From positions 33,065,738-33,129,737 of the forward strand of contig NC_133172.1 of NCBI RefSeq assembly GCF_040802235.1: DNA of 64,000 nucleotides, given 5' to 3'. Below are positions 22,362 through 32,900 of the stretch, in pieces. The notes beneath the pieces were generated by a model, which was not told the origin of the DNA, did not search any database, and saw only the letters and a program-made list of their open reading frames with translations. The stretch comes from Manis javanica (taxonomy: Eukaryota > Chordata > Mammalia > Pholidota > Manidae). The translations under genes and the position numbers were made by a program. Positions within the stretch are counted from its first letter, which is position 1. Each line of letters starts with the position of its first letter.

Positions 22362-22470
22362 CCAAATGGTCACACAGCTATTTAGTGAAGGAGCTCAGGG
22401 TAACCTTTCACTTTACTGAGGGAAAAGCTAAATCCCAGAAAGTGTCAGTAAATAGTCCAAGATCCCCAAA
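22362..22470 (-). repeat. Possible MIR fragment, antisense
   Basis: 'ggtcacacagctatttagtg' is the MIR core, but the sequence after it ('actgagggaaaagctaaatc', 'aatagtccaagatcc') looks like a second, shifted copy of the same region, so this may be two short overlapping pieces. Confidence 0.45.
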
Positions 22471-23084
22471 GGATGATAGAAGTTTGGCTAAAGGAAGTCG
22501 GCTGTCTGCTGTGGGAACAGTGATCTAATATCCCTCTGGACTGTTTGCTTAACCACGAATGTTCTCAGTCTCACCTTTCAGAAGTTTGTAATCAAGAAAG
22601 ACATTTTGATGTTGATGGCGAACAAAATTGGGTGACACATACCTCAATTAGACTGTAAATTAGGGAGGATGGACTCTCCAGCAGGGAGAAAGCCCCTCAC
22701 CTGCCAGCCTTTCTGTAGTCCAGCTGCCAGGAGGTTCCCTCTGTTTCTGTCTATCATTTCCTAACCTGGATTGAGTTATCTTTATATTCTAGATTCTGAA
22801 AGAAAAGAAATCATGTCACATGCAGGGCAACTGTTCAGGGGCTGTGAGCAAGACATCTTTACAGCCTCTCCCAAGTTTGAACATAGGTCATCTGAGGTTC
22901 ATGACCCCACTCCCCAGAAAACGAGAGAATCCACTTTAGGCAGTGATTGTCGCAGCAAACCAAGGATAAAAGCTGAGCCCTCAGCTCGCTACAACTTAAG
23001 CCCCATGGGGACTGAGACACTGGCTACTTCATTCGCTGCTGTATCACCAGGATCTAGAAGTGGTCTGGCTCTGATTAGATACAT
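22471..23084. other. No recognised feature
   Basis: Unique-looking sequence. The 106-codon frame at 22771-23091 runs into the L2 boundary and has no domain. Confidence 0.3.
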
Positions 23085-23210
23085 TTATTGAAAGAATTGC
23101 TGATTTGAACATTTTTGAGCACCTACCATGCACCAGACTTTGTAGGAGACAAAACTGTTGCCCTCAATGAGTTTTCGGTTGCATACAGCCTGAACACAGA
23201 AGATCTTCAG
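23085..23210 (-). repeat. L2 LINE 3' end, antisense
   Basis: 'acatttttgagcacctacca', 'tgcaccagactttgtaggag' and 'ttgccctcaatgagttttcg' match the reversed L2 terminus. Confidence 0.8.
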
Positions 23211-23215
23211 GTTTA

Positions 23216-23470
23216 AGCATAGTGGCCTCCTGGGTCACGGTGCCAGACTTAGGGCCCAGGTGCCTTGACTCTGCTGTTTCCTGGCTGTATTATCTTTGAC
23301 AAACTATCTAACATTTCTAGATTCCATTTTCTCAACTGTTAAAGGGGGAGAAAAATGATCCTTACATGCACAGAGGACTGTGTTAGGGCTGTGAAATGAC
23401 AAATGGACAGATTCAGCATAAAGCCAAGCGCACAGAAAGTGCTGGATATATGTATTATTATTACTGCCAT
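23216..23470 (+). repeat. MIR SINE, sense, near full length
   Basis: 'gcatagtggcctcctgggtc', 'tgctgtttcctggctgtatt', 'ccattttctcaactgttaaa', 'aagcgcacagaaagtgctgg' and a terminal ATT-rich tail. Directly abuts an antisense L2. Confidence 0.85.
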
Positions 23471-24659
23471 TATTACTATTATTTCTGTTGTTTTCTCCAC
23501 TTTTCCTCCAACATTTTGGGTAAGCATTCTGAGCAATGCCTCATACATGGTAAAAAAGACTATCTACCTACCTATGGCTATGTACCTAGTGAGGGATTGT
23601 GATTCTAGTACAGGGTGTATTAATCAGCTCTGCCAAATGCTTCAAGAGTAGGAAGAAAACAGAGAGAAAAAAATGCTATTCCCTTTTTCTGCTCCTTTCA
23701 AATTTGCATCTTCTGGCTCCAACCCTGAACGTAGTAGGTGTGTTCTAGAAATCTCAGAGGCATGCAGGAAACAGGTTCAATGAAAGAGCTTCTGTCAACA
23801 GTCACTATGAGCAGGGCAATTCAGGTCAACCCCTAAATCTCCTCTACTTCAAAAGGGGCTGCTGGAAACACTGAGAAGTCAGCTAAATGGCTGCGTTAGT
23901 TGCCACGGAAGCTACAGTCTCTGTTGCGTGCACTAGTGTGTGTTTCAGGCAGCTTTGATTGAAAAGTTAATCAGCAGGCTTGAGTTTCTATCAATAAAGA
24001 GGAGAGAGATTGATTTAAACACTTGATGAAAAAATTTTAAAGTCCTAAACCTCAAACACCTTAAAATGTAGAGATATCAAATTAAGAGACAATGAAAGAT
24101 GGATCGTGGCAGGTTTTCATCAGAACAATCAAGTTTACAAGAAGAAAATAGTGTTGGGAGTGGGAATTCAGTCTTGATGTGGACCTTCAGAAGGAAGATG
24201 GGTAGAAAGGATGAGAGGGTGGGTGTGTGTCTGTGGGAATAGGGCGGGTCCGTGCATGACTGGAGGCTTTCTGACACCCCTGTTCCCAGCTGGGACAGTC
24301 TGAGGGCGCAGAGAACGTAAACTAGCTGCCTTTCTCCTGCACCAGCTCACGTGATAGGAGCAGCCTGTGAAGAACAACGCTGGGCCGTTGGTGGAGGGGA
24401 TGGGCTTTGTGGATCAGAGTGGCCCAGTGAATGGGCCCATAAGGCTTCCTAGAGGAGGGCTACATGCATGAGTCCTTCAAACATGGGCATTTCAGAGTCA
24501 AAGTACCATTCAAGTCAACAGGCACAACCATGAATTGATGACTTGGAAAAAAGGCGATCATGCCAGGTAGTAGAAAAAAGGGAAACCGGGTATTTTGCTT
24601 TGTTCTCCATTATGTCCTCTGGATGGCTATGTCAGCTTTCAGTCACCTGGTGGAGTAAT
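23471..24659. other. Mostly unique sequence
   Basis: No named repeat. The stretch 23880-24070 ('ctgcgttagttgccacggaa', 'ttgattgaaaagttaatcag', 'agagattgatttaaacactt') has an enhancer-like texture, including TTGATTG and TTAATCA cores, but I cannot support more than that. Confidence 0.35.
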
Positions 24660-24870
24660 AGTAATAATGACTAGTAGGTAAGTGCTTATGCAGCTGGCTC
24701 TGTGCTGTAATTTTGAGACAGTCTCTCATTTACTCTTCCCAAACTCCTTGTGACGGCACTAATTTCACTGTGTTTCATTCTATAGATGAGAAAGCTGAGC
24801 TTCAGGAGAGGAGTAGTTTGTCCATGGTCACAGAGCTAGCAAAGGGTGCACTTGGGTGGGAGACCCATGC
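24660..24870 (-). repeat. MIR SINE, antisense
   Basis: 'cattctatagatgagaaagc', 'tgagcttcaggagaggagta' and 'tggtcacagagctagcaaag' are the antisense MIR core, preceded by 'tctctcatttactcttccca'. Confidence 0.88.
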
Positions 24871-24984
24871 ATCCCCCAACACTGCTTGAAGAAGGCTTCA
24901 GTGTATTACAGATCTGCTTAGAAACAGAACAGGAAAAGTCTCTAATACATAACAGCTGATTTACCTAGTGATATAAATTCATGT

Positions 24985-25033
24985 CAAGTGTTAAGCAGTG
25001 CCTAACATGGTACATCCTCAATGCACCCTAGCT
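24985..25033 (+). repeat. MIR 3' end fragment
   Basis: 'taagcagtgcctaacatggt' then 'catcctcaatgca' resembles the MIR terminus. Short. Confidence 0.4.
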
Positions 25034-25079
25034 GAGATTTGTTTTTATTAATAAAGGAGATTTGTTTTTATTAATAAAG
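25034..25079. repeat. Perfect tandem duplication, 2 x 23 bp
   Basis: The 23-base unit beginning GAGATTTGTTTTTATTAATA occurs at 25034-25056 and again, without a mismatch, at 25057-25079. Identity suggests a fairly recent slippage-type duplication. Confidence 0.95.
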
Positions 25080-25189
25080 TATCTCTTATAGGGTCTAGAA
25101 GAAAATAGGGACTCAATAAACAGCAGGTGGTAATATAATGACTGATCTTATTAGCACATGAACTTTATTCCCCACTGCCTTCCCCTATA

Positions 25190-25612
25190 GAATCACTGTC
25201 CTTGCCACCCTTGGCTGCTGGCCTCCCGTTCCCTACACTCAATGCTCTCAGCCCTTGGTCATGCTGTTCCCTTAGCCAGGGGTGCCATTTCTTCATCTGG
25301 CCCACCAAAAAACTGACTCTGAAATGCCGAGCTCAAGAAGCGCTTATCCACAGTGTTTGTCCTGACCCTCCCCTGCTTCCTCCCCTGCCTCTATCATCAA
25401 AATGCCTCCTCCGTGGTGAAGACTCCAGGTCTTGACACTTTGATTAGCCCTTATTAGTTTTTCTTGCACCGTTCTGAGGCTCTCCCAACTCAACTTTGAG
25501 TCCTTGAGGTGCGGACGGTACTTACCGATACTCATATGCACTCGTTCCTCACTCTTCCCCCCTCACAGCCAGCCTCTGGAACTGTGCGGGGCACTCAGTG
25601 AGTGACTTCCAT
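25190..25612 (+). repeat. L2 LINE 3' end, sense
   Basis: 'tgctgttcccttagccaggg', 'gccatttcttcatctggccc', later 'ctttgagtccttgaggtgcg' and the terminal 'ctgtgcggggcactcagtga' keep L2 order over about 420 bp. Confidence 0.82.
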
Positions 25613-26319
25613 TGCGATGATTTTTGGGAATCCCACCTTAGAATCTGAATGTTTTCTATACAGAAGTTGCTCAAGAAACTGTTACTGGAAGTTGAGTCCT
25701 TACCAGGAATATGCTGATGAAAGAACTAGATCTGCTGGTAGAGGACAGAGCCCTGGCACCATGGGATGTAGCATGATTGGTAGAAAGAGAGGGACTAAGC
25801 AAAGCAGCACAGGCTGGGGACTCAGAGCAATGCTGTGGATATCGAGATAGGATTGTTGAGATATTGGTCTCCAAACTACCATTCCCATAGAAATGAGAAC
25901 TAAGGTTGGGTATGCATCTACCCAGCCTGCCAGATGGTTATTCTAGGTAGATTGGGTTGGGGCACTTGTTTGGCACCCCTGGGAATATCCTGCAGAAAAT
26001 GCATCAAATCCCACTCCCTGTTCCAAGGGGAACTGTCAGTGTCACACAGTCCACCAGGTACTTCAGCAACCTCCATATCACTCACTGCATTATAAAAGCA
26101 TCATTTGATTGACTCATCAACTACCCAACAGGAAAGGCACGGCTGTTACAGCTCAGGGAGAAGCAATTAGTGATGGTTAGAATCCCAGAGGTTGGGAGTT
26201 TGAGTTTGGGTGTAGATGGCTGAAGGTAAAAAAGATCCCTTCATTCAAACACCCCAAATTTCCTCACTCACAAATAGGAATGAAGGAGTGTGTAAGAGCA
26301 CTCTAATAGAGTAGCAATA
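25613..26319. other. No recognised feature
   Basis: Unique-looking sequence; overlapping short frames on both strands. Confidence 0.3.
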
Positions 26320-26555
26320 GTAACTCTATAATTGATAGATACTTTTCAGAGTTAGATATTACACATTTACTTAAAGCTTAGTTTAATTTAATCTTTTAAA
26401 CAGCCCATGAATAAGGAATATTATTTCCATTTTACAGATGAACAAAGGGAAGTTCAGACAAGTTAAGCAGCCTGCCCAAGGTCAAATGACAAGGAAGAGG
26501 TGAAGTAGGTATTTGGAAATAGATCTTTCTGCCCTCAATGCATGATCATTGAACA
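26320..26555 (-). repeat. MIR SINE, antisense, near full length
   Basis: 'ttccattttacagatgaaca', 'agggaagttcagacaagtta' and 'agcagcctgcccaaggtcaa' are followed by the degraded box region. Confidence 0.88.
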
Positions 26556-27559
26556 TTTCAATGTGCCCTGTGGCAGAGCAGCCATAGTCCAGGATCTTGT
26601 TGTGCTAAGAAGACTCAACTTTGAGGAGGGATGAAAATTTATCCAGTGAGTCTTTGCTTTCAAAGCACAGTTGTTTGCCTTTTTCCCTCCCAGATAAAAT
26701 ACCTACTTCTTTTCTCTCTAGTTAAGCATGTAAATGACCATCTGCATAACATTCTGTTTCAAACTGTTAAGAGCTAGATAATTACAGTTTACCCACTGGC
26801 CATATTTAATTTTTCCAATGTGTTTTTTATTTATTTCCCTCTTCTGGGACCTTCCTTAGAGTATTTTTTTTCTAAATAGAAAATTCTTAGTCATTAATCT
26901 AGCACTAAAGTATTTAATTATTATTATAGAGATTAATAGGAAAGAAGTTCTAGAAGGATTAAAGAAGATTTTGGATAAAAAATGAACAGAACATGTACTT
27001 AACACTCTAATATAATTCTATTCATTTCTTGCATTTTATCTTGGACAGTATGACCAAAGAGCTAGATTATTCAGGGAGGAATATGTACGTACACCTTTTT
27101 CTTCCATATATTTATGTTTTCCATGGATTTCTGCCATTTTAATTTTTAAATGTTAAAAAGGAATTCCATTACATTGACTTTTCCAATTTCCCAAATGTTT
27201 CTCCATTTCCTTGGATATTGAAGTTAGGTCTACTTTTCAGATATTGGAACTAACACAGAGATCCACACCTTTCACAAAAGCAATTTCCAAAAGCAGTCAT
27301 TTATTTGACCAGATTATTTTGATGTGTCCCTCCACCTAGGGTTGACAAAGGACAACTTAATTTGCTGACAAACTATTTTAAACCATTCTTTGGTTCTTTT
27401 TACTAAGCCAAACATCACTGGGCACCAATATGGCATGTTCCTCCAGTCACCATTACTCTTGCCCAAGTGGTAGGCAAAGTCCGGGATCCCTGCCAGGGAC
27501 TTCATGGACCCTGCTGGCCTGTGAGAGGGTCAGTGGTATGTAACTGTGGCTAATGGTTT
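26556..27559. other. AT-rich unassigned sequence
   Basis: About 1 kb of AT-rich DNA, no repeat or gene recognised. Confidence 0.35.
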
Positions 27560-27635
27560 CTATGCACTAGCACTTGGCACAGTGCTCCACACATGTAGGC
27601 CTGCAGTCAGTATTTGTTGAATGGTTGTGTGACGT
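27560..27635 (+). repeat. L2 LINE 3' terminus, sense
   Basis: 'gcacttggcacagtgctcca' and 'cagtcagtatttgttgaatg' are the L2 3' end. Confidence 0.75.
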
Positions 27636-27639
27636 CCTT

Positions 27640-27790
27640 CCATCCTCAGAATACCTTCTCTGATGATTGTCCCATTTTAGGTGACAACACTAAGGCTTCG
27701 AGCAGGGAAGCCAAGTCACTTGGTTAATAAATGGTCATGAGAATTTGAATCTATTTCTGCCTGACCCCAGAGTCCGTCTTCTTTTTCACT
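27640..27790 (-). repeat. MIR SINE, antisense
   Basis: 'tgtcccattttaggtgacaa', 'cactaaggcttcgagcaggg' and 'tgcctgaccccagagtccgt' follow antisense MIR. Confidence 0.78.
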
Positions 27791-28044
27791 TTCTTAAAAA
27801 AAAAGTACTGAAACCTGCTGTCTTCTCTACACTGCCTTGCTGCTCAGGGATGGGCGTGCATCTGCATAGCTTCTTCTCTTTTATCACATCTCATTTCTGG
27901 GAATCCTTATGAGATTTCAAAATAATCCTGAGCTCAAGGTTTTATTCTGTTTTTGTCAGTTCTTTAAAAAGAGGCAGAGGGACCAGAACAGGTATATTAA
28001 ACTGCCCAGTGGGTCTCACTGACATCTCCTGGGCAGTCTGGCAT

Positions 28045-28280
28045 AAATGTACTCATTGAACAAACACTTCAGAAGCTCCCATCCATGCCAGGCATGGGAC
28101 TAGGCATCAGGGATACAGGCAGCTGAAAGATCCCCTCTCAAGGCCTCCAAGGAAGGCAGAGCGAAATCAAGCAATAATAAGTGAATAATAGTTATTGAGC
28201 ACAAAGTGTGCGCCAAGCAAATAAACAGGGTGGTGAAGTATGGGTGACAGAACAGGGTGAGGGAGACCTAATCCTGATAG
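28045..28280 (-). repeat. L2 LINE 3' end, antisense
   Basis: 'actcattgaacaaacacttc', 'atgccaggcatgggactagg' and 'catcagggatacaggcagct' match the reversed L2 end; further text is diverged and ends near 'acagaacagggtga'. Confidence 0.82.
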
Positions 28281-28450
28281 GCTGATCATTTACTCTTTGC
28301 TTTCCTTGCAGGGGTGAAATCCCTGTAGGAACCTTACTCAGATTTTTGATTCAAGCATAGCGATTCTCTTTTGCGTTTTCAGTTTTAAAGTTAAAGAGAC
28401 AGGTAACCTTCTAAGTACTCATAGAACTCTAATGCTGGCTTAACACCTGC

Positions 28451-28611
28451 ACAAGTTTGAGATTTTTGTGCCAGGTAACCCTTCTTGTGGGGGGGCTGTC
28501 TCATTCACTGTGGGTGAGATAGCAGCATCCCTGGCCTCTACAACATCCCTCAGATAGGTCAGGACAGTCAAACGTGTCTTTAGAAAAATTGCCCCTGGTT
28601 GAGAACCACTG
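28451..28611. mobile_element. hAT-Charlie non-autonomous element (MER5B-like)
   Basis: 'tgtgggggggctgtctcatt', 'agcagcatccctggcctcta' and the terminus 'gcccctggttgagaaccact' followed by G are diagnostic of this small hAT family. The subfamily name is from memory. Confidence 0.8.
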
Positions 28612-28689
28612 CTTTTGACTCATAGGTCACAACATTTTTGATGTCATGGGTAATTTCCAGAATGTGACAAAGACCCAGGGATTAGTAAT

Positions 28690-28870
28690 TGTTACTAAGT
28701 GATTTCTATGTGCTGGGTACTCTGTTAAAGGCTTTACACACGTTTCAGTTAATTTTCACAATGCTCATATGAGAGAGGTATTGTCACCTCCTCCTGAAGA
28801 CCTCAGATCACACAGCCAGCCAGTCAGTGGCAGAGCCCAGGATTAAAGCTGAGCCTGCAGGACCCACAGC
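28690..28870 (-). repeat. MIR SINE, antisense
   Basis: 'tatgtgctgggtactctgtt', 'caatgctcatatgagagagg' and 'cagtcagtggcagagcccag' in antisense order. Confidence 0.85.
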
Positions 28871-28936
28871 CACAGCTGGAGAAACATGGCTCTGGCTCTC
28901 CAGCACCACCAATTGTCATCACTGGCTCATCTAAAT

Positions 28937-29095
28937 CAGCACATCTCACACTTTACAGTGCACGTGGATCACCTAGGGATCTTGCTTAGATGCTGATTCT
29001 GATTGTGCAAGTCTGGGGTGAAACCAGAGATTCTATCCCAGAAGTTCCCAGGTGATGCCAGTGCTTGGTCCCTGGACCACACATTAAGTGCTAAG
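28937..29095 (-). mobile_element. MER5A-like hAT element, antisense
   Basis: 'cacgtggatcacctagggat', 'cttgcttagatgctgattct', 'ccaggtgatgccagtgcttg' and 'gtccctggaccacacattaa' are the reversed MER5A text. Confidence 0.82.
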
Positions 29096-29879
29096 GGCCT
29101 AGAGGAGAAGTTCTTAAGTCTCTCTGGGTTACAGATTCAGCTGAAAGTCTGCTAAGTTATGGCCATCTGTTCAGAAAACTACAATACTGCACATACATTT
29201 CCGAAAAGCCCAGGTTAAGATCTCTATTTCTTTCTATAATCATACCGTAACCCTTGCCAAACAGATGGATTTCACCTGCTTCAATAGATTTCTGATAAGC
29301 AGGATTCTGAATGCTACTTTGGCTTACCCCATTCCACTGTCTTAAAACACTGGCATTCTCCTAGCCCTTGCAGTGCCTAGATGGAGGCTTCCTTACTGTA
29401 CGGCAAGCTTATTACTTCCCTCATCGCCCTTTGTAGGGATAGAGAGCATCTGGTTTTCCTTATCAAAACATTGGTTTCAAAGCCAAGCAATCATTTTCTT
29501 ATAGAATTCCTCAAGTCCTGCATGGAATCTTTCCATAATAATGCTTGCTTCCCACCCACTCCCCATTTCCATTAACAATATCTACGTAATGCATATGCTA
29601 TGCGATACAGTTATCAGAAAGTAATGTTACCTGAATGTACACATACAAAACAATATAAGAAGATACTTTTCTAAAAGAACAGATAACCTTAAACATTAAT
29701 AAGTGGGAAATCTGTGAAATCAAAGCATTTTTTTCTATTTTATATAATAGCCTTTCATTCTTTTTATGATTTTGTCTTTGAAAGCTCTTTCTGCAGATGA
29801 CAGATGATATTGTTCTTCTATCCTGCTTCAGACAGAATTAAGGGAGGAAGAGGGGAGAAAAGACTATTGTAGAGCCTCT
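29096..29879. other. No recognised feature
   Basis: Unique-looking, becoming AT-rich towards 29.7 kb. Confidence 0.3.
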
Positions 29880-30370
29880 CTGCTCTGCAACACGATTTTT
29901 ATAATTAATATATACAACTGAGCAGAGAAAGGTACGTTATAATGAAATGCAATTAAGAGGTGTTTGTTCTTTTCCCACACATGATGACTATAATTTCCTT
30001 AGCTGTTTAGAAGTCAACCATTTTGTACATATCTTTTCTATTTTTTTTTCTGCTCCTGAATTTGTTTATTTTCAATCAAAAACAAACATGGAGTTAGAGC
30101 TTTTGATATTCAGATAACATCATCTTTTAATTATAGTCCTTGGTGATCATTAAATCTAACACCTTTTATGGTATTTCTTGCACTGGCATGGCTTCCAATT
30201 TTTAATTAATGGACCTTTAAAAATAGCTCCAAATAAAACTGTAATTTCAATTTACAAAAAAGCTTGGGTTGGACGACAACATTATGTTTTCCTTCCATGT
30301 GGAAAGGAACCAATCTGATTTTATGGTTATCTGTCATCTTGGACTTTAATTATAACTCTCCTGTACAACC
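29880..30370. promoter_or_regulatory. Candidate conserved non-coding element
   Basis: Repeat-free AT-rich block with many paired TAAT cores ('atttttataattaatatata', 'gaaatgcaattaagaggtgt', 'ccaatttttaattaatggac', 'gactttaattataactctcc'). Enhancer-like texture only. Confidence 0.28.
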
Positions 30371-31121
30371 TGACATTTAGTCATACACGCCGGGCTGCCC
30401 TCTCCTCGTGCTTCCTGTTTTCTTTCTCTTTTGTCCTGATCCTCCCCAACTTGAATGGAAAAATAAAGATTGGGAGGATCCAACAGTCACTTGTTGGGGG
30501 AGGTGGTACGTGATGGGGTGAAGCCGGGCATCTCTTCGGATCTGCTCTTGATTCTCCCTGGTTATTTTCATTGCTGGAAGTGTTTGGCAAGTCAGCACAA
30601 GCATGAAGGACAGACTCATTTAGGACTGCTTAGCTGGGTGCTGAGACACTCACCTTCAACAGCAGAGACCCACCAGCCTGGGAGCAGAAACTAGCATCTC
30701 ACACAATAGATGCTTGATGAAAATGTGTGCCTTACATAAAGCCAGTAGCTTTCTTGGGATGAACAGGAATAAACACAATTATAGAGCAGGGCCCCTGACA
30801 TTCAATAACAGGGCATAATTTTTACCCAACATCTTTTAAGTATCCTGGGACCTGCAATTAAAGATCGTGGTGGCATTTGCTCTTATTTACTGTATTTCCT
30901 TTTCGAGGATTGTTTAAAACAGACATGGCAAGGAATGGCTATTGCTTCTGAAAAACCACGCTTAATATTTCTGAATCTGCCATTGGGGGAATGGTATCAC
31001 AGGTTAGTTGGTGAACATGTATTTTTCTCCAGACCTGGACACTTGGGAGGTATAGGAAGAGCATTCAATGCAGCAAATGTTTCTTTCTTTTTATTCTGTA
31101 TGTGCATAGTTTTTTATTAAA
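30371..31121. other. No recognised feature
   Basis: Mixed composition, small chance frames on both strands (60-80 codons). Confidence 0.3.
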
Positions 31122-31200
31122 ATGACAGTAATAGTCACAAATAAGTAACAGTTAGTAAACAGACAGTAACAGTCAACATTTTTAACAGTAACAGTAAAAA
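31122..31200. repeat. Degenerate ACAGTA-type tandem tract
   Basis: Multiple 'acagtaa', 'acagtcaac' and 'aacagtaacagtaa' units with decay; an old short-unit repeat. Confidence 0.65.
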
Positions 31201-31599
31201 ATCTCAAGCAGCTCCATTCAGTCTACAAGTAGGAGTCAAAATACAGAGAGACCAAGATTTACAGGGACAGAACAGTTAGTTGGATCTCAAACAAGCACCT
31301 TCTCCCACCATCTCAACTATTTCAGTTCAGCTTCAGAGCTTTCTGTGGGCACAAAAGGATACAAAGATGAGTAAAAACAATCCCTGCCTTTGAGAAACTC
31401 TTTGATAGAAATATCCAAAGTAGATGGAAGTTCCAGCTGACAGTGGAAATCACACACCTCATGAGATGCTGAGACCCGGAGTTCATAAGCCAGTCCGCTT
31501 CTGGTTTCAGATTTGTCTCTGCAAGGCTATGTCCAGCTCCTGAGTTAATATGGAACTGGCTTCTGCTTGGTTCTTACTGATAACTGAAAAAACACTTCC
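31201..31599. other. No recognised feature
   Basis: Unique-looking interval before the L1 3' end. Confidence 0.3.
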
Positions 31600-31975
31600 T
31601 TTTAAACTTAAAAAACAAAAGGTCCATCTCAGAAACAGAGAGTAGAAAGTGGTTGCCCAGGGGTGAGGGAAAGAGGGAGAAGTTGGTAAAAGGGTACAAA
31701 ACTTTCAGTCTGAGGTGAATAAAGTCTGAGGACCTAATGTATAACATGGTGACTATAGTTGATAACATTGCATCATATAATCAAAATTTGCTAACAGTGG
31801 AACTTAAAGGTTCTCACCAAAAAATTTGGTAACTATGTGCAGTGACAGACATGTTAATTAACCTCATGGGAGGATCCTTTCACAGTGTGTACATATATCA
31901 AATAATCATATTGTACACTTTAAATATCTTGCAGTGTTATTTATCAATTATACCTCAATAGAGCTAAAAAAAAAG
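31600..31975 (+). mobile_element. L1M 3' end, sense, with A-tail
   Basis: 'cagaaacagagagtagaaag', 'tggttgcccaggggtgaggg', 'acatggtgactatagttgat', 'aaggttctcaccaaaaaatt' and 'caattatacctcaatagagc' followed by an A-run at about 31965-31975. Typical L1MA/L1MB-type 3' UTR. Confidence 0.9.
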
Positions 31976-32684
31976 TTCCTTTCATGAAAGCGAGCTGCTT
32001 GGGAATGGGGAGATCTCAGATTCTTTTTCCTTATCTTCCTTATTCCTGCTCTTTCCAGCCAATGTAGAAGATGAAAAGATGTAATAATAAGCAACTCTGC
32101 ATAATTGATGCTTCCAGCCCAGCATAATTTCCTTCCAGTAAGAAGTGAAGTTTTCTCAGCAGCTCAGTTATGGTTTCATTAAGTTGCCCTCTGCTTTTTC
32201 ACTTTCTATGAAAAGTTGGCATGAAACCACTTCTCTGCTCAGCTCTGAACTTTCACAACTTGACAGGCCAGGGTCTGTTTGTTTGTTTGTTTCAAATTTT
32301 GGCTATTTTAATACACAGTTTGAACCTAAAAGGTGTACAGGTATTTACATGGTGGTCTCTTCTGTAGGCTTTGAAATTTGTTCCTCTTGGTCTGCCTGCC
32401 TGGCTCCGCCTCCCACCCTGCCAGAGGGGGTGGGCCACGTGACACATCACAGTCCCTGCTGGCTGGGGGTCCTCACACGGTGTGGCTGCATGAATACTCA
32501 GTGGCTGGGGACCATGCTCTGTTATCTTCCCTGGGCTCAATGTTGGGGCTGTTTGGGTTCCGACTTGCCCACTGTTTTTCCAAGTGACTTTCCAAGTAGC
32601 TTTCTCCTCTTGATTGTCAGTGGGATGAACAACTCCATATAGTTGTCATAAAGAGAAAGTGAGACAGTGCTTCAAATAGAAGGG
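31976..32684. other. No recognised feature; holds the longest open frame
   Basis: Contains a 165-codon frame at 32145-32642 (+). Its translation has no domain I recognise, no flanking splice pattern, and starts in AT-rich DNA then crosses a GC-rich patch. A (GTTT)3 run sits at about 32277-32290. I treat it as non-coding. Confidence 0.4.
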
Positions 32685-32900
32685 AGGGTAGCCTAGTGGT
32701 TAAGAATCCAGGTCAGAATTCAGAATTCAAACTCTGCTCATTCAGTAGCTGTGGATCTTTGAGCCAGATATTTAATCCCATGTAGCCATGGCTCCATCAT
32801 TTTAAAAATAGAGATAATAATGGTTCCTTCTTTATAGGGTTGTTATGAAGATCAAGTAAAAGCTTTTAGGATCAAACTTAGGACATAGTCACCTACTAGG
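32685..32900 (+). repeat. MIR SINE, sense, near full length
   Basis: 'gtagcctagtggttaagaat', 'tcattcagtagctgtggatc', 'aatagagataataatggttc' and 'agggttgttatgaagatcaa' preserve MIR order from the 5' end. Confidence 0.88.

Noticed and set aside
32145..32642. Longest open frame (165 codons, plus strand)
   Set aside because: No domain, no splice context, composition switches from AT-rich to GC-rich inside it; expected by chance over 64 kb in six frames.
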